Shown here: one piece after another, positions 15,071 through 22,688 of the stretch
How positions within the stretch are numbered: position 1 is the first letter of the stretch
How the letters are laid out: each line of letters starts with the position of its first letter
Assembly (NCBI GenBank): GCA_910584375.1
Contig: CAJUAH010000022.1
Coordinates: forward strand, 5,997 to 69,996
Reading direction: 5' to 3'
DNA from: an uncultured Acetatifactor sp.
Lineage (GTDB): Bacteria; Bacillota; Clostridia; Lachnospirales; Lachnospiraceae
DNA length: 64,000 nucleotides
The notes under the pieces: generated by a model
What the model saw: only the letters and a program-made list of their open reading frames with translations
What the model was told of the DNA's origin: nothing
The model's database searches: none
Made by a program: the position numbers and the translations under genes

Positions 15071-15106
15071 AAAAAGAGGACGTTCTCAGAAAGAACGCCC
15101 TCTTTT
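15071..15106. terminator. Bidirectional terminator shared by the DUF1266 gene and the PFL operon
   Basis: AAAAGAGGACGTTCT pairs with AGAACGCCCTCTTTT (one G-U) across a 5-base loop, with T-tracts on both strands. Confidence 0.9.
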
Positions 15107-15136
15107 CAATCGCTATCCTAATACGGGACAATCCGA

Positions 15137-15379
15137 TCAGATCGCCTCATGGAACGTACGGGAGATAACGTCCGCCTGCTGTTCCGGAGTCAGCTTAATG
15201 AAGTTTACGGCATAGCCGGACACGCGGATCGTCAACTGGGGATAGTTCTCAGGATGAGCCTGCGCATCCAGTAAGGTATCTCTGTTCAATACGTTCACGT
15301 TCAGATGATGACCGCCCTTAGTGGCATAGCCATCCAATAAATTTACCAGGTTGTCAACCTGTGCTGCACTTGCTGCCAT
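15137..15379 (-). CDS. grcA: Stand-alone glycyl-radical subunit of pyruvate formate-lyase (GrcA-like)
   Basis: An 80-residue protein equal to the C-terminal glycyl-radical domain of PFL. It contains HLNVNVLNRDTLLDA, PENYPQLTIRVSGYAVNF (radical glycine G55) and LTPEQQADVISRTF. In E. coli this sequence is the last 80 residues of the 759-residue PflB; here PflB stops just before it, so this protein should supply the radical in trans. It differs from YfiD/GrcA, which is a spare part for a complete PFL. AAGGAGG precedes the ATG. Its first 20 residues resemble the start of the neighbouring 66-residue protein. Confidence 0.92.
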   Translation of the reverse strand: MAASAAQVDNLVNLLDGYATKGGHHLNVNVLNRDTLLDAQAHPENYPQLTIRVSGYAVNFIKLTPEQQADVISRTFHEAI

Positions 15380-15422
15380 AGTTTTTTCCTCCTTATTATT
15401 TGCAATGATTTTGGTTATGCAT

Positions 15423-15444
15423 CTGCCGGACCACTGCCCGGCAG
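15423..15444 (-). promoter_or_regulatory. Intercistronic hairpin between the 66-residue gene and grcA-like
   Basis: CTGCCGG and CCGGCAG form a perfect 7-bp stem with an 8-base loop in the 93-base gap. No T-tract follows, so an RNA-processing or stability element is more likely than a terminator. Confidence 0.5.
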
Positions 15445-15472
15445 ACGCCGATTTTTACTTAATTTGCAGCGC

Positions 15473-15673
15473 TTACTGGAAATCATCCAGCCCCTGCTGC
15501 AGGGTGGGTACGCTGCAGGCCAGAGGGGTGCGGGAGCAATCCGAGCAGCCCATGGTCTGAACAGTTTTGTTTCCCTCGATATCGTCGCGATCCACATTGA
15601 TATGTCCCGTGCCGTTTGCCATGCCCTGATCGAGCATCTTAACGAGGTCATCAATCATTTTGTTCTCGTCCAT
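15473..15673 (-). CDS. Small cysteine-containing protein of the split-PFL operon, function unknown
   Basis: A 66-residue protein with a strong AAGGAGG start signal, lying between pflB and the glycyl-radical gene. Residues 7-31 (IDDLVKMLDQGMANGTGHINV) resemble residues 8-30 of the glycyl-radical subunit (VDNLVNLLDGYATKGGHHLNV), so the two probably share a docking module. In place of the RVSGYA loop the C-terminal half has MGCSDCSRTPLACS, with cysteines C43, C46 and C53. It therefore looks like a paralogue of the radical subunit in which the radical loop is replaced by a cysteine site. A metal, redox or protective role is conceivable. I do not recognise a named family. Confidence 0.85.
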   Translation of the reverse strand: MDENKMIDDLVKMLDQGMANGTGHINVDRDDIEGNKTVQTMGCSDCSRTPLACSVPTLQQGLDDFQ

Positions 15674-15707
15674 ATATACCTCCTTCCGGCTCCAGCCAAC
15701 GCAGGTT

Positions 15708-17747
15708 TTACTTGCTCAGATCCAGCTCGATATCTCCGGAGAATACCTGGTCTTCCTTGCCCAGAGCGCCGGGAATGATGGTGAAGGTATTGGAAATACC
15801 ATCCTGCGCGTCGTTGAAGGGCAGTTTGGATACGGAGGACAGGGATGCTACCGCACCGTGGGTATCACGGCCGTGCATCGGGTTAGCGCCGGGAGCGAAA
15901 GGCTGACCCTTTCTGCGTCCGTCGGGCGTGTTACCGGTTGCCTTACCGTAGGTCACATTGGAAGTGATGGTCAGGATGGAAGTGGTCGGGAATCCATCTC
16001 TGTAGGTATGGTGTCTTCTGATGGCGGTCATGAACTTATGAACAACGTCCTGCGCGATGCTGTCCACACGGTCGTCATCGTTACCATACTTCGGGAAATC
16101 GCCGGTGGTCTTGAAGTCAACAATGATGCCGTCCTCGTCACGAACCACCTCAACCTTGGCGTACTTGATAGCGGACAGGGAATCTGCCACGATGGACAGG
16201 CCTGCAACGCCGGTTGCGAAATATCTTCTTACATCTCTGTCATGCAGAGCCATCTCAGCTCTCTCATAGCAGTATTTGTCATGCATATAGTGGATGATGT
16301 TCAGGGTGTTTACATACACATCCGCCTGCCACTCCAGCATGTCGATGAACTTGCTGTATACATCGTCATAGTCCAGCACATCGCCGACAACGGGACGGTA
16401 CTTGGGACCAACCTGTTTCTTGGTAACTTCGTCTACACCGCCATTCAATGCGTACAGCAGACACTTAGCCACATTGGCACGAGCGCCGAAGAACTGCATC
16501 TCCTTACCGATTCTCATGGAAGATACGCAGCAGGCAATGCCATAGTCGTCGCCGTGGGTCACTCTCATCAGATCATCGTTCTCATACTGGATGGAAGATG
16601 TGTTGATGGAGGTCTTAGCACAGAAACGCTTAAAGCCTTCCGGCAGTCTGGTGGACCACAGCACGGTCAGGTTGGGCTCGGGTGATGCGTCCAGATTGTA
16701 CAGGGTCTGCAGATATCTGAAACTCATTCTTGTAACCATGTGACGTCCGTCAACGCCCACACCGGCCAGAGACTCGGTTACCCACACGGGATCGCCGGCG
16801 AAGATCTGGTTGTACTCGGGAGTACGGGCAAATTTGATCAGACGCAGTTTCATGATAAAGTGGTCGATGAACTCCTGAATCTGCTCCTCGGTGAATACAC
16901 CGTTCTTTAAGTCTCTCTCAGCATAGCAGTCAATGAAAGTAGAGGTACGTCCCAGAGACATGGCGGCGCCGTTCTGCTCCTTTACGGCACACAGATAGCC
17001 GAAGTAGGTCCACTGGATAGCCTCTTTTACATTTGCAGCGGGCTTGGAGATATCGCATCCATAGGAGGCAGCCATCTCTTTCATCAGTTTCAGGGCTACG
17101 ATCTGCTCGGAAATCTCCTCGCGAAGACGGATCACATCGTCGGTCATTACGCGCCCGGTGGAATCCTTCTGCTCCTGCTTATCCTCGATCAGCCTGTCAA
17201 TACCGTACAGAGCGACTCTTCTGTAGTCGCCGATGATACGGCCACGGCCATAGGCATCCGGCAGACCGGTAATGATATGGGAAGAACGGCAGGCTCTCAT
17301 CTCCTGATTGTAAGCGTCGAAACAGCCTGCATTGTGGGTCTTCCTGTGGGTGGAGAAGAATTCGCTGATCTCGGGATCAACTTCGTAGCCGTTGTCGGCA
17401 CAGGCCTTCTCTGCCATACGGATACCGCCGTAAGGCTGCAGGGATCTCTTGAAAGGCTTGTCAGTCTGGAAACCAACGATGGTCTCCTTGCTCTTGTCAA
17501 GATATCCGGGGCCGTGAGAGGTAATGGTGGAAACGACCTTGGTGTCCATATCCAGAACGCCGCCGGCCTCTCTCTCCTGCTTCTGCAGGTCCAGTACCAT
17601 CGCCCATAAATCTTTTGTGTTTTGTGTAGGACCGGCTAAGAAGGAATCGTCACCGTCATAAGGATGATAATTCTTCTGAATGAAATCACGAACATTGATT
17701 TCATTCTGCCATTTGCCGCCTACAAACTCGTTCCATTCAGGTCTCAT
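15708..17747 (-). CDS. pflB: Pyruvate formate-lyase core enzyme lacking the glycyl-radical domain
   Basis: 679 residues, against about 760 for complete PFL. It starts MRPEWNEFVGGKWQNEINVR, holds the catalytic cysteine pair C406-C407 (YGIACCVSSMRIGKEM), and keeps GNTPDGRRKGQPFAPGANP and DGISNTFTIIPGALGKED near its end. It stops at GDIELDLSK, exactly where the glycyl-radical domain would begin. That domain is encoded separately at 15137-15379. The start at 17747 (AGGAGG 9 bases upstream) replaces a longer open frame reaching 17924, which has no homology. The operon order is pflB core, 66-residue protein, radical subunit. Confidence 0.95.
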   Translation of the reverse strand: MRPEWNEFVGGKWQNEINVRDFIQKNYHPYDGDDSFLAGPTQNTKDLWAMVLDLQKQEREAGGVLDMDTKVVSTITSHGPGYLDKSKETIVGFQTDKPFKRSLQPYGGIRMAEKACADNGYEVDPEISEFFSTHRKTHNAGCFDAYNQEMRACRSSHIITGLPDAYGRGRIIGDYRRVALYGIDRLIEDKQEQKDSTGRVMTDDVIRLREEISEQIVALKLMKEMAASYGCDISKPAANVKEAIQWTYFGYLCAVKEQNGAAMSLGRTSTFIDCYAERDLKNGVFTEEQIQEFIDHFIMKLRLIKFARTPEYNQIFAGDPVWVTESLAGVGVDGRHMVTRMSFRYLQTLYNLDASPEPNLTVLWSTRLPEGFKRFCAKTSINTSSIQYENDDLMRVTHGDDYGIACCVSSMRIGKEMQFFGARANVAKCLLYALNGGVDEVTKKQVGPKYRPVVGDVLDYDDVYSKFIDMLEWQADVYVNTLNIIHYMHDKYCYERAEMALHDRDVRRYFATGVAGLSIVADSLSAIKYAKVEVVRDEDGIIVDFKTTGDFPKYGNDDDRVDSIAQDVVHKFMTAIRRHHTYRDGFPTTSILTITSNVTYGKATGNTPDGRRKGQPFAPGANPMHGRDTHGAVASLSSVSKLPFNDAQDGISNTFTIIPGALGKEDQVFSGDIELDLSK

Positions 17748-17816
17748 TTGAAAAAGCCTCCTATCTGAAATTTGAATTAGTGAATGTATATGTGTTTCCT
17801 CTAATCCTATGCCCTT

Positions 17817-17845
17817 ATTATAGGAGAAACACTCCTGATAGTCAA
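17817..17845 (-). promoter_or_regulatory. PFL operon promoter
   Basis: On the minus strand TTGACT, 17 bases, TATAAT: a near-perfect sigma-A promoter. An imperfect inverted repeat (GTGTTTC... to ...GAAACAC, 17792-17832) overlaps the -10 and may be an operator. No Rex or Fnr site was recognised. Confidence 0.8.
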
Positions 17846-18007
17846 GGCTGCCAGTGTACTTTTTCCTGTACATAATTGCTATTTTGGGGGCGCAATTTAT
17901 TAAAATTTTATAAAAACTGTCCATAAAAGCTTAGGCTTGTCAGAAGAGGGGAAAAGTATTATACTGAAAAAGTAATTTACGCATCACAGATAAGGAGGTA
18001 CAGAGAT

Positions 18008-18199
18008 ATGGAAGGAATTACCAAGGAGATGACCATAGGCGAGATCCTGCGGAAAAACCCGGATGTGGCGCCGATCCTGATGGAGGCAGGCATGCACTGT
18101 CTGGGCTGCCCCTCAGCGCAGGGCGAGAGCCTGGAGGAGGCCGCGATGGTACATGGCATTGACATCGAGGCGTTGATGAAGAATATTCAGGAGGCGTAA
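18008..18199 (+). CDS. DUF1858 (hybrid-cluster-associated) redox-disulfide protein
   Basis: A 63-residue protein. It shows the family pattern ITKEMTIGEILRKNPDVAPI, then AGMHCLGCPSAQGESLEEAA, with one CxxC pair. Such small proteins accompany hybrid-cluster proteins and other anaerobic redox enzymes and are thought to do thiol/disulfide or sulfur chemistry. AGGAGG lies 11 bases upstream of the ATG. It is divergent from the PFL operon, and a terminator directly follows it. Confidence 0.85.
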   Translation: MEGITKEMTIGEILRKNPDVAPILMEAGMHCLGCPSAQGESLEEAAMVHGIDIEALMKNIQEA

Positions 18200-18214
18200 A
18201 TACCTGAAAACTAT

Positions 18215-18248
18215 AAAATAGCTGCCGCGTTTTTGCGGCAGCTATTTT
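18215..18248. terminator. Bidirectional terminator between the DUF1858 gene and mecA
   Basis: AAAATAGCTGCCGC and GCGGCAGCTATTTT form a perfect 14-bp stem. Confidence 0.9.
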
Positions 18249-18275
18249 GTCGTGGCACACATTTGGACGGATGTC

Positions 18276-18998
18276 TCAGATATGAACAAGGGTTTGCAAT
18301 GCCGTTTCGGCAATCATTGTTTCGCAGTGTTCCTCCAGATAGGAGGGAGTAGAACTGTTTACCTTTACAAAAGAACCGTACTCCGAGAGCACATTGCAGC
18401 AACGGTTAAAATCGGCGGCTTCCTTCTGGGCGTGGGACAGCAGCAAAAGATAGCAATTCTCACGGTTGTCCTTGTACAGTGAGCTGGCGCCGACGGCGTC
18501 GCTGGAAATAGCGGCGGCCGCTGTCAGCAGCGTGTGCATGGAATGGAATTTCAACATCCTCATGAGCTGCCGGTATTCCGGTTCCTCCGAAAGTTTTGCG
18601 GCCGGCACGGCTATATCCTCGCTGCCCTGCAGCCGACGAAACAGATCCAGCACCTCGTCCGTAGCGGATCCGGCGCTTTCCTCCTCATCCTCCTCCAGTT
18701 CTTCGTGTACGGAGGGGGCGAACCGGGCAAAGCGGGTATCCAGCTCCTCCGGGTCTTCCACCTTTGTTATGATCAGTACGATACATTCCGCGTTCATGGG
18801 GATGGCCTCGATCATCAGCGGAATATCTTCGGCCTCAAATCCAAACTCAAAATTGGCCTGCTGCATCATATCTCTGAACAGATTTTTTGCCTTTTCCGTA
18901 CCGTAGGCCAGTTCACTGATCTGCAGCTCGCGGCTGGCCAGATCTTCCCTGGTCAGGGTACAGCGTATCTGGTTATCACTTACTTTTTCTATCTTCAT
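18276..18998 (-). CDS. mecA: Adaptor protein MecA
   Basis: 240 residues. The N-terminal substrate-binding part begins MKIEKVSDNQIRCTLTREDL and contains EKAKNLFRDMMQQANFEFGF; a central acidic linker (EELEEDEEESAG) follows. The C-terminal ClpC-binding domain contains YLLLLSHAQKE and ends SEYGSFV...TSPSYLEEHCETMI-like sequence. In Firmicutes MecA hands substrates to the ClpCP protease. The start at 18998 follows GAGGAGG; the longer frame to 19040 adds unrelated residues. Confidence 0.9.
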   Translation of the reverse strand: MKIEKVSDNQIRCTLTREDLASRELQISELAYGTEKAKNLFRDMMQQANFEFGFEAEDIPLMIEAIPMNAECIVLIITKVEDPEELDTRFARFAPSVHEELEEDEEESAGSATDEVLDLFRRLQGSEDIAVPAAKLSEEPEYRQLMRMLKFHSMHTLLTAAAAISSDAVGASSLYKDNRENCYLLLLSHAQKEAADFNRCCNVLSEYGSFVKVNSSTPSYLEEHCETMIAETALQTLVHI

Positions 18999-19051
18999 GG
19001 GATGGGCTCCTCCTCTCGGCGCCTTCGCCAGGCAGAACAATTTTCTTTAAC

Positions 19052-19092
19052 AGCATATACTTTCCCAGGTTTTTCGTCAATAGACCTGGGAA
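19052..19092 (-). promoter_or_regulatory. mecA promoter overlapped by a 9-bp inverted repeat
   Basis: On the minus strand TTGACG (19075-19080), 17 bases, TATGCT (19052-19057). TTCCCAGGT (19062-19070) and ACCTGGGAA (19084-19092) form a perfect inverted repeat straddling the -35, which is what a repressor operator would look like. Confidence 0.55.
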
Positions 19093-19121
19093 TGTTTTTA
19101 GAAAAAATTTAAATTTTCCAC

Positions 19122-19150
19122 TTGCCAAAATCTGGAATATGACATATAAT
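19122..19150 (+). promoter_or_regulatory. Strong promoter reading into a stretch without a clear gene
   Basis: TTGCCA, 17 bases, TATAAT. Transcription would start near 19157, about 385 bases before the next credible start codon. Within that stretch GGAACG/CGTTCC (about 19230-19244) forms a hairpin followed by a pyrimidine-rich run, and another extended -10 (TGCTATAAT) lies near 19290. A short non-coding RNA or a long leader are both possible. I see no coding frame in 19093-19541. Confidence 0.5.
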
Positions 19151-19541
19151 GCATATCAGAGATGCTCCCCGACAATCGGTACAGGAAGGGAGGCAGGCGG
19201 TCAAAATATCTTTATTTATTCCGAAGATCCGGAACGTTTCGTTCCTCTCATCTCCTTTTATTTTATAGTATGAGTCGATTTGTTTTTGTGCTATAATGAT
19301 GGAGATGTCTTACAAGCGGTTAGTGCGTGCTTGATCGGTCTATATAATATATTTCCCACTTTTTAGTTTTACTCACATTATAATTCAAAATCTATATTTA
19401 CATTTTTTGCGTTGTACTGTCGGAGCAGCTCGAAACCAACTATTTCCCCGCGTTTTTCCCTACACAGAAATGGAATTTGCTGGCATTAATATATCACATT
19501 TTTCCTTTTGGTTTGCGCAGCATATGGGAAGGAGGGATAAT

Positions 19542-19763
19542 TTGAGCGAAGAAGAAGTCCAAAGCGTCCGGGAGATGATACGGATGCAGTTGCAGAAAGT
19601 ACAGGAGAGAGGCGTAGGTCTGTATATGGATGACAGACCGGCTACTCCGGATGAAGTGGCCTGCCGCTATGTGCAGGAACAGAATGTATACATGCCCGAT
19701 TATGTTCTGAACGAAATGGGCATTCTTGAACAGGTGAGGTTTGACAGGATCGGTCCACAGTAA
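19542..19763 (+). CDS. Small hypothetical protein
   Basis: 73 residues from a TTG start that follows AAGGAGG by 6 bases; an in-frame ATG at 19524 would add six residues but has no SD. The sequence is acidic and helical (SEEEVQSVREMIRMQLQKVQ), with DDRPATPDEVACRYVQEQN. No membrane segment or known motif is seen. The good ribosome binding site supports translation; the function is unknown. Confidence 0.5.
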   Translation: MSEEEVQSVREMIRMQLQKVQERGVGLYMDDRPATPDEVACRYVQEQNVYMPDYVLNEMGILEQVRFDRIGPQ

Positions 19764-20002
19764 GCCGTGGATCAGCGCTTTGGCGCCATGCGGAACGATT
19801 GTATGCGGGAAGAGTGCCTCTCTATCAAAAACAGCTGCAAAAAATAATATGACGTTCTGCCGTATTTTGTCAAAATAGGTGATGACGTTGTCGGAATAGT
19901 TTGGTATACTATTACATATCGGCGAAAAGGGAGTTTTCCCTTTCGCTGGTATGTATAGTAAATGTATTCAGTGTTTTCAGGAAGGGAAAGGTACAAAACT
20001 AT

Positions 20003-21715
20003 ATGAAAAAGGCGATTCCGGTAATCATTGCAATACTGCTGATCATAGTGATCGGCGCGGTGACGCTTGTCGGTATGCTGGTGGAAAAGTACTCCTACTC
20101 CAGAGAGAGAGTAGATCTGGCGGAGTATTACGGTCTGACGGCGGAGCAGGAAGGCAGCTGGGTGGCTGTATATCTGCAGGATGAGAGACTGGAGCAGCCG
20201 GCGCCGCTCAAGGACGGAAAGTGCTATTTTCCCATGGATATGGTTCATCAGTATTTTAATGATACCTTTTATGCGGACCGGACGGAGGGGATGCTGCTGT
20301 ACGCGCTGCCCCTGGAGGTAGTGCGGGTGAAACTGGGCTCCACCGTGGAGGAGCGGGAGAGCGGCAGCGAGGACATGGGCTATGTGATCGCCTATGAGGA
20401 GGGCGGACAAGTCTATATCGCCGCGGACTATATACAGCGTTACAGCAATATGACTTTGCAGTACGCCCAGTGCCATGTGCAGATCTATACCGAGTGGGGA
20501 ACCGCTACGGAGGCCGTGGTCACAAAGGACACGGCGGCGCGCGTAAAAGGGGGTATTAAGAGCGAGATTCTGTGGGACGTGCCGGCGGGCAGCCGGGTCA
20601 AAGTGCTGGAGCAGATGGAGACCTGGAGCAAGGTGCGCACGGAGGACGGATATATCGGATATGTGGAAAATAAGCTGCTCACAAACCTGTCGGAAGTCCG
20701 GGAGATACCTGTGACCGACTATGTGGAGCCGGAGTACAGTTCCCTGCGCCTTCCCGGCAAAGTGAGCATGGGTTGGCATTCCATTGGGGGTGTGGGAGGC
20801 AACGATACCCTGGAAAGCATGGTGGCGGGCACCCGCGGTATGAATGTGATCGCTCCCACCTGGTTCAGCCTGAGCGACAATGAGGGGAATTTCCAGAGTT
20901 TTGCCAGCAGCTCTTATGTGGAGCGGGCTCACGGCCTGGGGCTGCAAGTCTGGGGAGTGCTGGACGATTTCAACTATAATAATGTAAACCAGGCGGGCAT
21001 CAATGACTATCAGATTCTGTCGTCCACCGCGATAAGGGGCAGACTGATCGACAATATCGTGCAGGAGGCGCTGAGCCTGGATCTGGACGGTATCAATATC
21101 GACTTTGAAAAGGTGACGAAGGAGTGCAGTGACCATTATGCCCAGTTTATACGGGAACTGTCCATCGCCTGCCGAAAAGGAGGACTGATCCTGTCTTTTG
21201 ACAACTATGTCCCCTACAGCTTTAACGATCACTATCGCAGGGATGTGCAGGGGAAGGTGGCCGACTATGTGATCATCATGGGCTATGACGAGCACTGGCA
21301 CGGCAGCGGAGAACCCGGCTCGGTGGCCAGTATCGGCTATGTCAGCGACGGCATAGACCGCACTCTGGAGCAGGTGCCCAGGGAAAAGGTTATCAATGCC
21401 CTGCCTTTTTACACGATCCTGTGGACGATAGACGGAGCCACGGTGACGGACGAGTATCTGCTGCTGTCCAATACCAAAGACTATCTGCAGCGGATCGGGG
21501 TGGAGGCTGTCTGGGACGAGGAGACTTCCCAGCTGTACGCAGAGTGGCAGAGCGGCGCCAAGACTCACAAGCTGTGGGCTGAGACGGAAGAATCCATTCA
21601 GGTAAAACTGAATGTGATGCAGAACAAAGATATCGGCGGCGTGGCCGTATGGCAGATCAGCTACGGTACGCCGGAGGCATGGGAGCTGATAAACACCTAT
21701 GTGAACACCCGATGA
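20003..21715 (+). CDS. Membrane-anchored GH18-family glycosidase with an SH3 domain
   Basis: 570 residues. A single N-terminal anchor helix (KKAIPVIIAILLIIVIGAV) is followed by a copper-amine-oxidase-like N region, a bacterial SH3 domain (about 172-225, GSRVKVLEQMETWSKV then GYIGYV) and a C-terminal GH18 barrel. The catalytic DxxDxDxE motif reads LDLDGINIDFE near residue 365, with IIMGYDEHW as the substrate-binding Tyr strand. Members such as YaaH/SleL act on spore cortex or peptidoglycan; CwlD follows immediately. The ATG at 20003 is chosen because the anchor begins there; upstream codons to 19901 have no homology. Confidence 0.85.
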   Translation: MKKAIPVIIAILLIIVIGAVTLVGMLVEKYSYSRERVDLAEYYGLTAEQEGSWVAVYLQDERLEQPAPLKDGKCYFPMDMVHQYFNDTFYADRTEGMLLYALPLEVVRVKLGSTVEERESGSEDMGYVIAYEEGGQVYIAADYIQRYSNMTLQYAQCHVQIYTEWGTATEAVVTKDTAARVKGGIKSEILWDVPAGSRVKVLEQMETWSKVRTEDGYIGYVENKLLTNLSEVREIPVTDYVEPEYSSLRLPGKVSMGWHSIGGVGGNDTLESMVAGTRGMNVIAPTWFSLSDNEGNFQSFASSSYVERAHGLGLQVWGVLDDFNYNNVNQAGINDYQILSSTAIRGRLIDNIVQEALSLDLDGINIDFEKVTKECSDHYAQFIRELSIACRKGGLILSFDNYVPYSFNDHYRRDVQGKVADYVIIMGYDEHWHGSGEPGSVASIGYVSDGIDRTLEQVPREKVINALPFYTILWTIDGATVTDEYLLLSNTKDYLQRIGVEAVWDEETSQLYAEWQSGAKTHKLWAETEESIQVKLNVMQNKDIGGVAVWQISYGTPEAWELINTYVNTR

Positions 21716-21796
21716 TCCCCAGGTATACGGACTGACAGGGAGACATATATTGATAATAAAGAAGAGACAGTACTCAAAACGGGATGTATTATCAAT

Positions 21797-22519
21797 ATGA
21801 AAGAGCGGATGGAAAAGATCTTTTCGCTGGCCCTGGGCGCTTTGCTGGTCATGTCCATGCTGTATGTGGCCCGCGGCGCGGCGGTGCTTGTAAATGGGAG
21901 AAATGTGGAGAATACCGAGGACGGCGCCCAGAGTCAGATATGCGTGGTGATCGATGCGGGACACGGGGGAGATGATCCGGGAAAAATAGGCGTCAATCAG
22001 CTGCTGGAAAAAGACGTGAATCTGAGCATTGCCCTTAAAGTGCGGCAATATCTGGAGGCGCAGGGGATTCGGGTGGTTATGACCAGGGAGGATGAGAACG
22101 GCCTGTACGACAGCGGCGCTTCCAATAAAAAGGTGCAGGACATGAAAAGGAGAGTCGCGCTGATCGAGGAGACCGCGCCCGCTATCACCGTCAGTATTCA
22201 CCAGAACAGTTATCCGGAGGAATATGTACACGGCGCGCAGGTGTTCTACTATGAAAACAGCAGGGACGGACAACTGCTGGCGCAGCTGCTGCAAAGCCAG
22301 CTGGTGGAAAAGCTGGATCCGGAGAATCACCGGCAGATCAAGGCCAACGACAGCTATTATCTGCTGAAAAAGACGAATATTCCCATTGTCATCGTGGAGT
22401 GCGGTTTTCTCTCCAATCAGACGGAGGCAAAGCTGCTGGGCCAGGAGGAATATCAGGACAGAGTGGCCTGGGCTATACATATGGGTATATTGCAGTATCT
22501 GGCGGAGACCGAAAAATAG
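21797..22519 (+). CDS. cwlD: N-acetylmuramoyl-L-alanine amidase, CwlD-like
   Basis: 240 residues. A short N-terminal hydrophobic anchor leads to an Amidase_3 domain. The zinc-site pattern is intact: VVIDAGHGGDDPG (His), LLEKDVNLSIA (Glu), TVSIHQNSYP (His) and IVECGFLSNQTE (Glu). Length and single-domain form match CwlD, which with a partner makes the muramic-delta-lactam of spore cortex. The GH18 gene directly upstream supports a sporulation or germination role, though vegetative amidases look similar. Confidence 0.85.
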   Translation: MKERMEKIFSLALGALLVMSMLYVARGAAVLVNGRNVENTEDGAQSQICVVIDAGHGGDDPGKIGVNQLLEKDVNLSIALKVRQYLEAQGIRVVMTREDENGLYDSGASNKKVQDMKRRVALIEETAPAITVSIHQNSYPEEYVHGAQVFYYENSRDGQLLAQLLQSQLVEKLDPENHRQIKANDSYYLLKKTNIPIVIVECGFLSNQTEAKLLGQEEYQDRVAWAIHMGILQYLAETEK

Positions 22520-22579
22520 CGGCGCGAAAGCCGACAGGCGCACGATTAGACAAATCGCGTAAAGTGTGGTATGATATCC

Positions 22580-22680
22580 ATGAAATGTGTGCCAAAGCGC
22601 ATGAAATCAAGGTATAATGAGTAAAACGCTCCGCGTTTAACTCTACTGATTAAAGTGTGCGCTAAAGCGCACAGAATCAA
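22580..22680 (+). repeat. 70-bp double-hairpin repeat, locus 1 (one full unit plus a partial)
   Basis: A full unit spans 22611-22680 and is preceded by the last 31 bp of another unit (22580-22610). Each unit has hairpin 1 (AAACGC-TCC-GCGTTT) and hairpin 2 (GTGCGC-TAAA-GCGCAC), and ends GAATCAA. It ends 8 bases before the next gene's start codon. The same unit occurs twice in tandem at 54011-54150 with paired base changes. Confidence 0.8.
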
Positions 22681-22688
22681 GGTATAAT

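Noticed and set aside
15708..17924. Start of pflB at 17924 giving 738 residues
   Set aside because: The extra N-terminal residues have no PFL similarity and overlap the promoter; AGGAGG stands 9 bases before the ATG at 17747 and the protein then begins like known PFL.
19772..22543. Very long minus-strand open frame
   Set aside because: It is the shadow of the GH18 and CwlD genes on the plus strand; it has no start signal, and its composition is that of an antisense reading.
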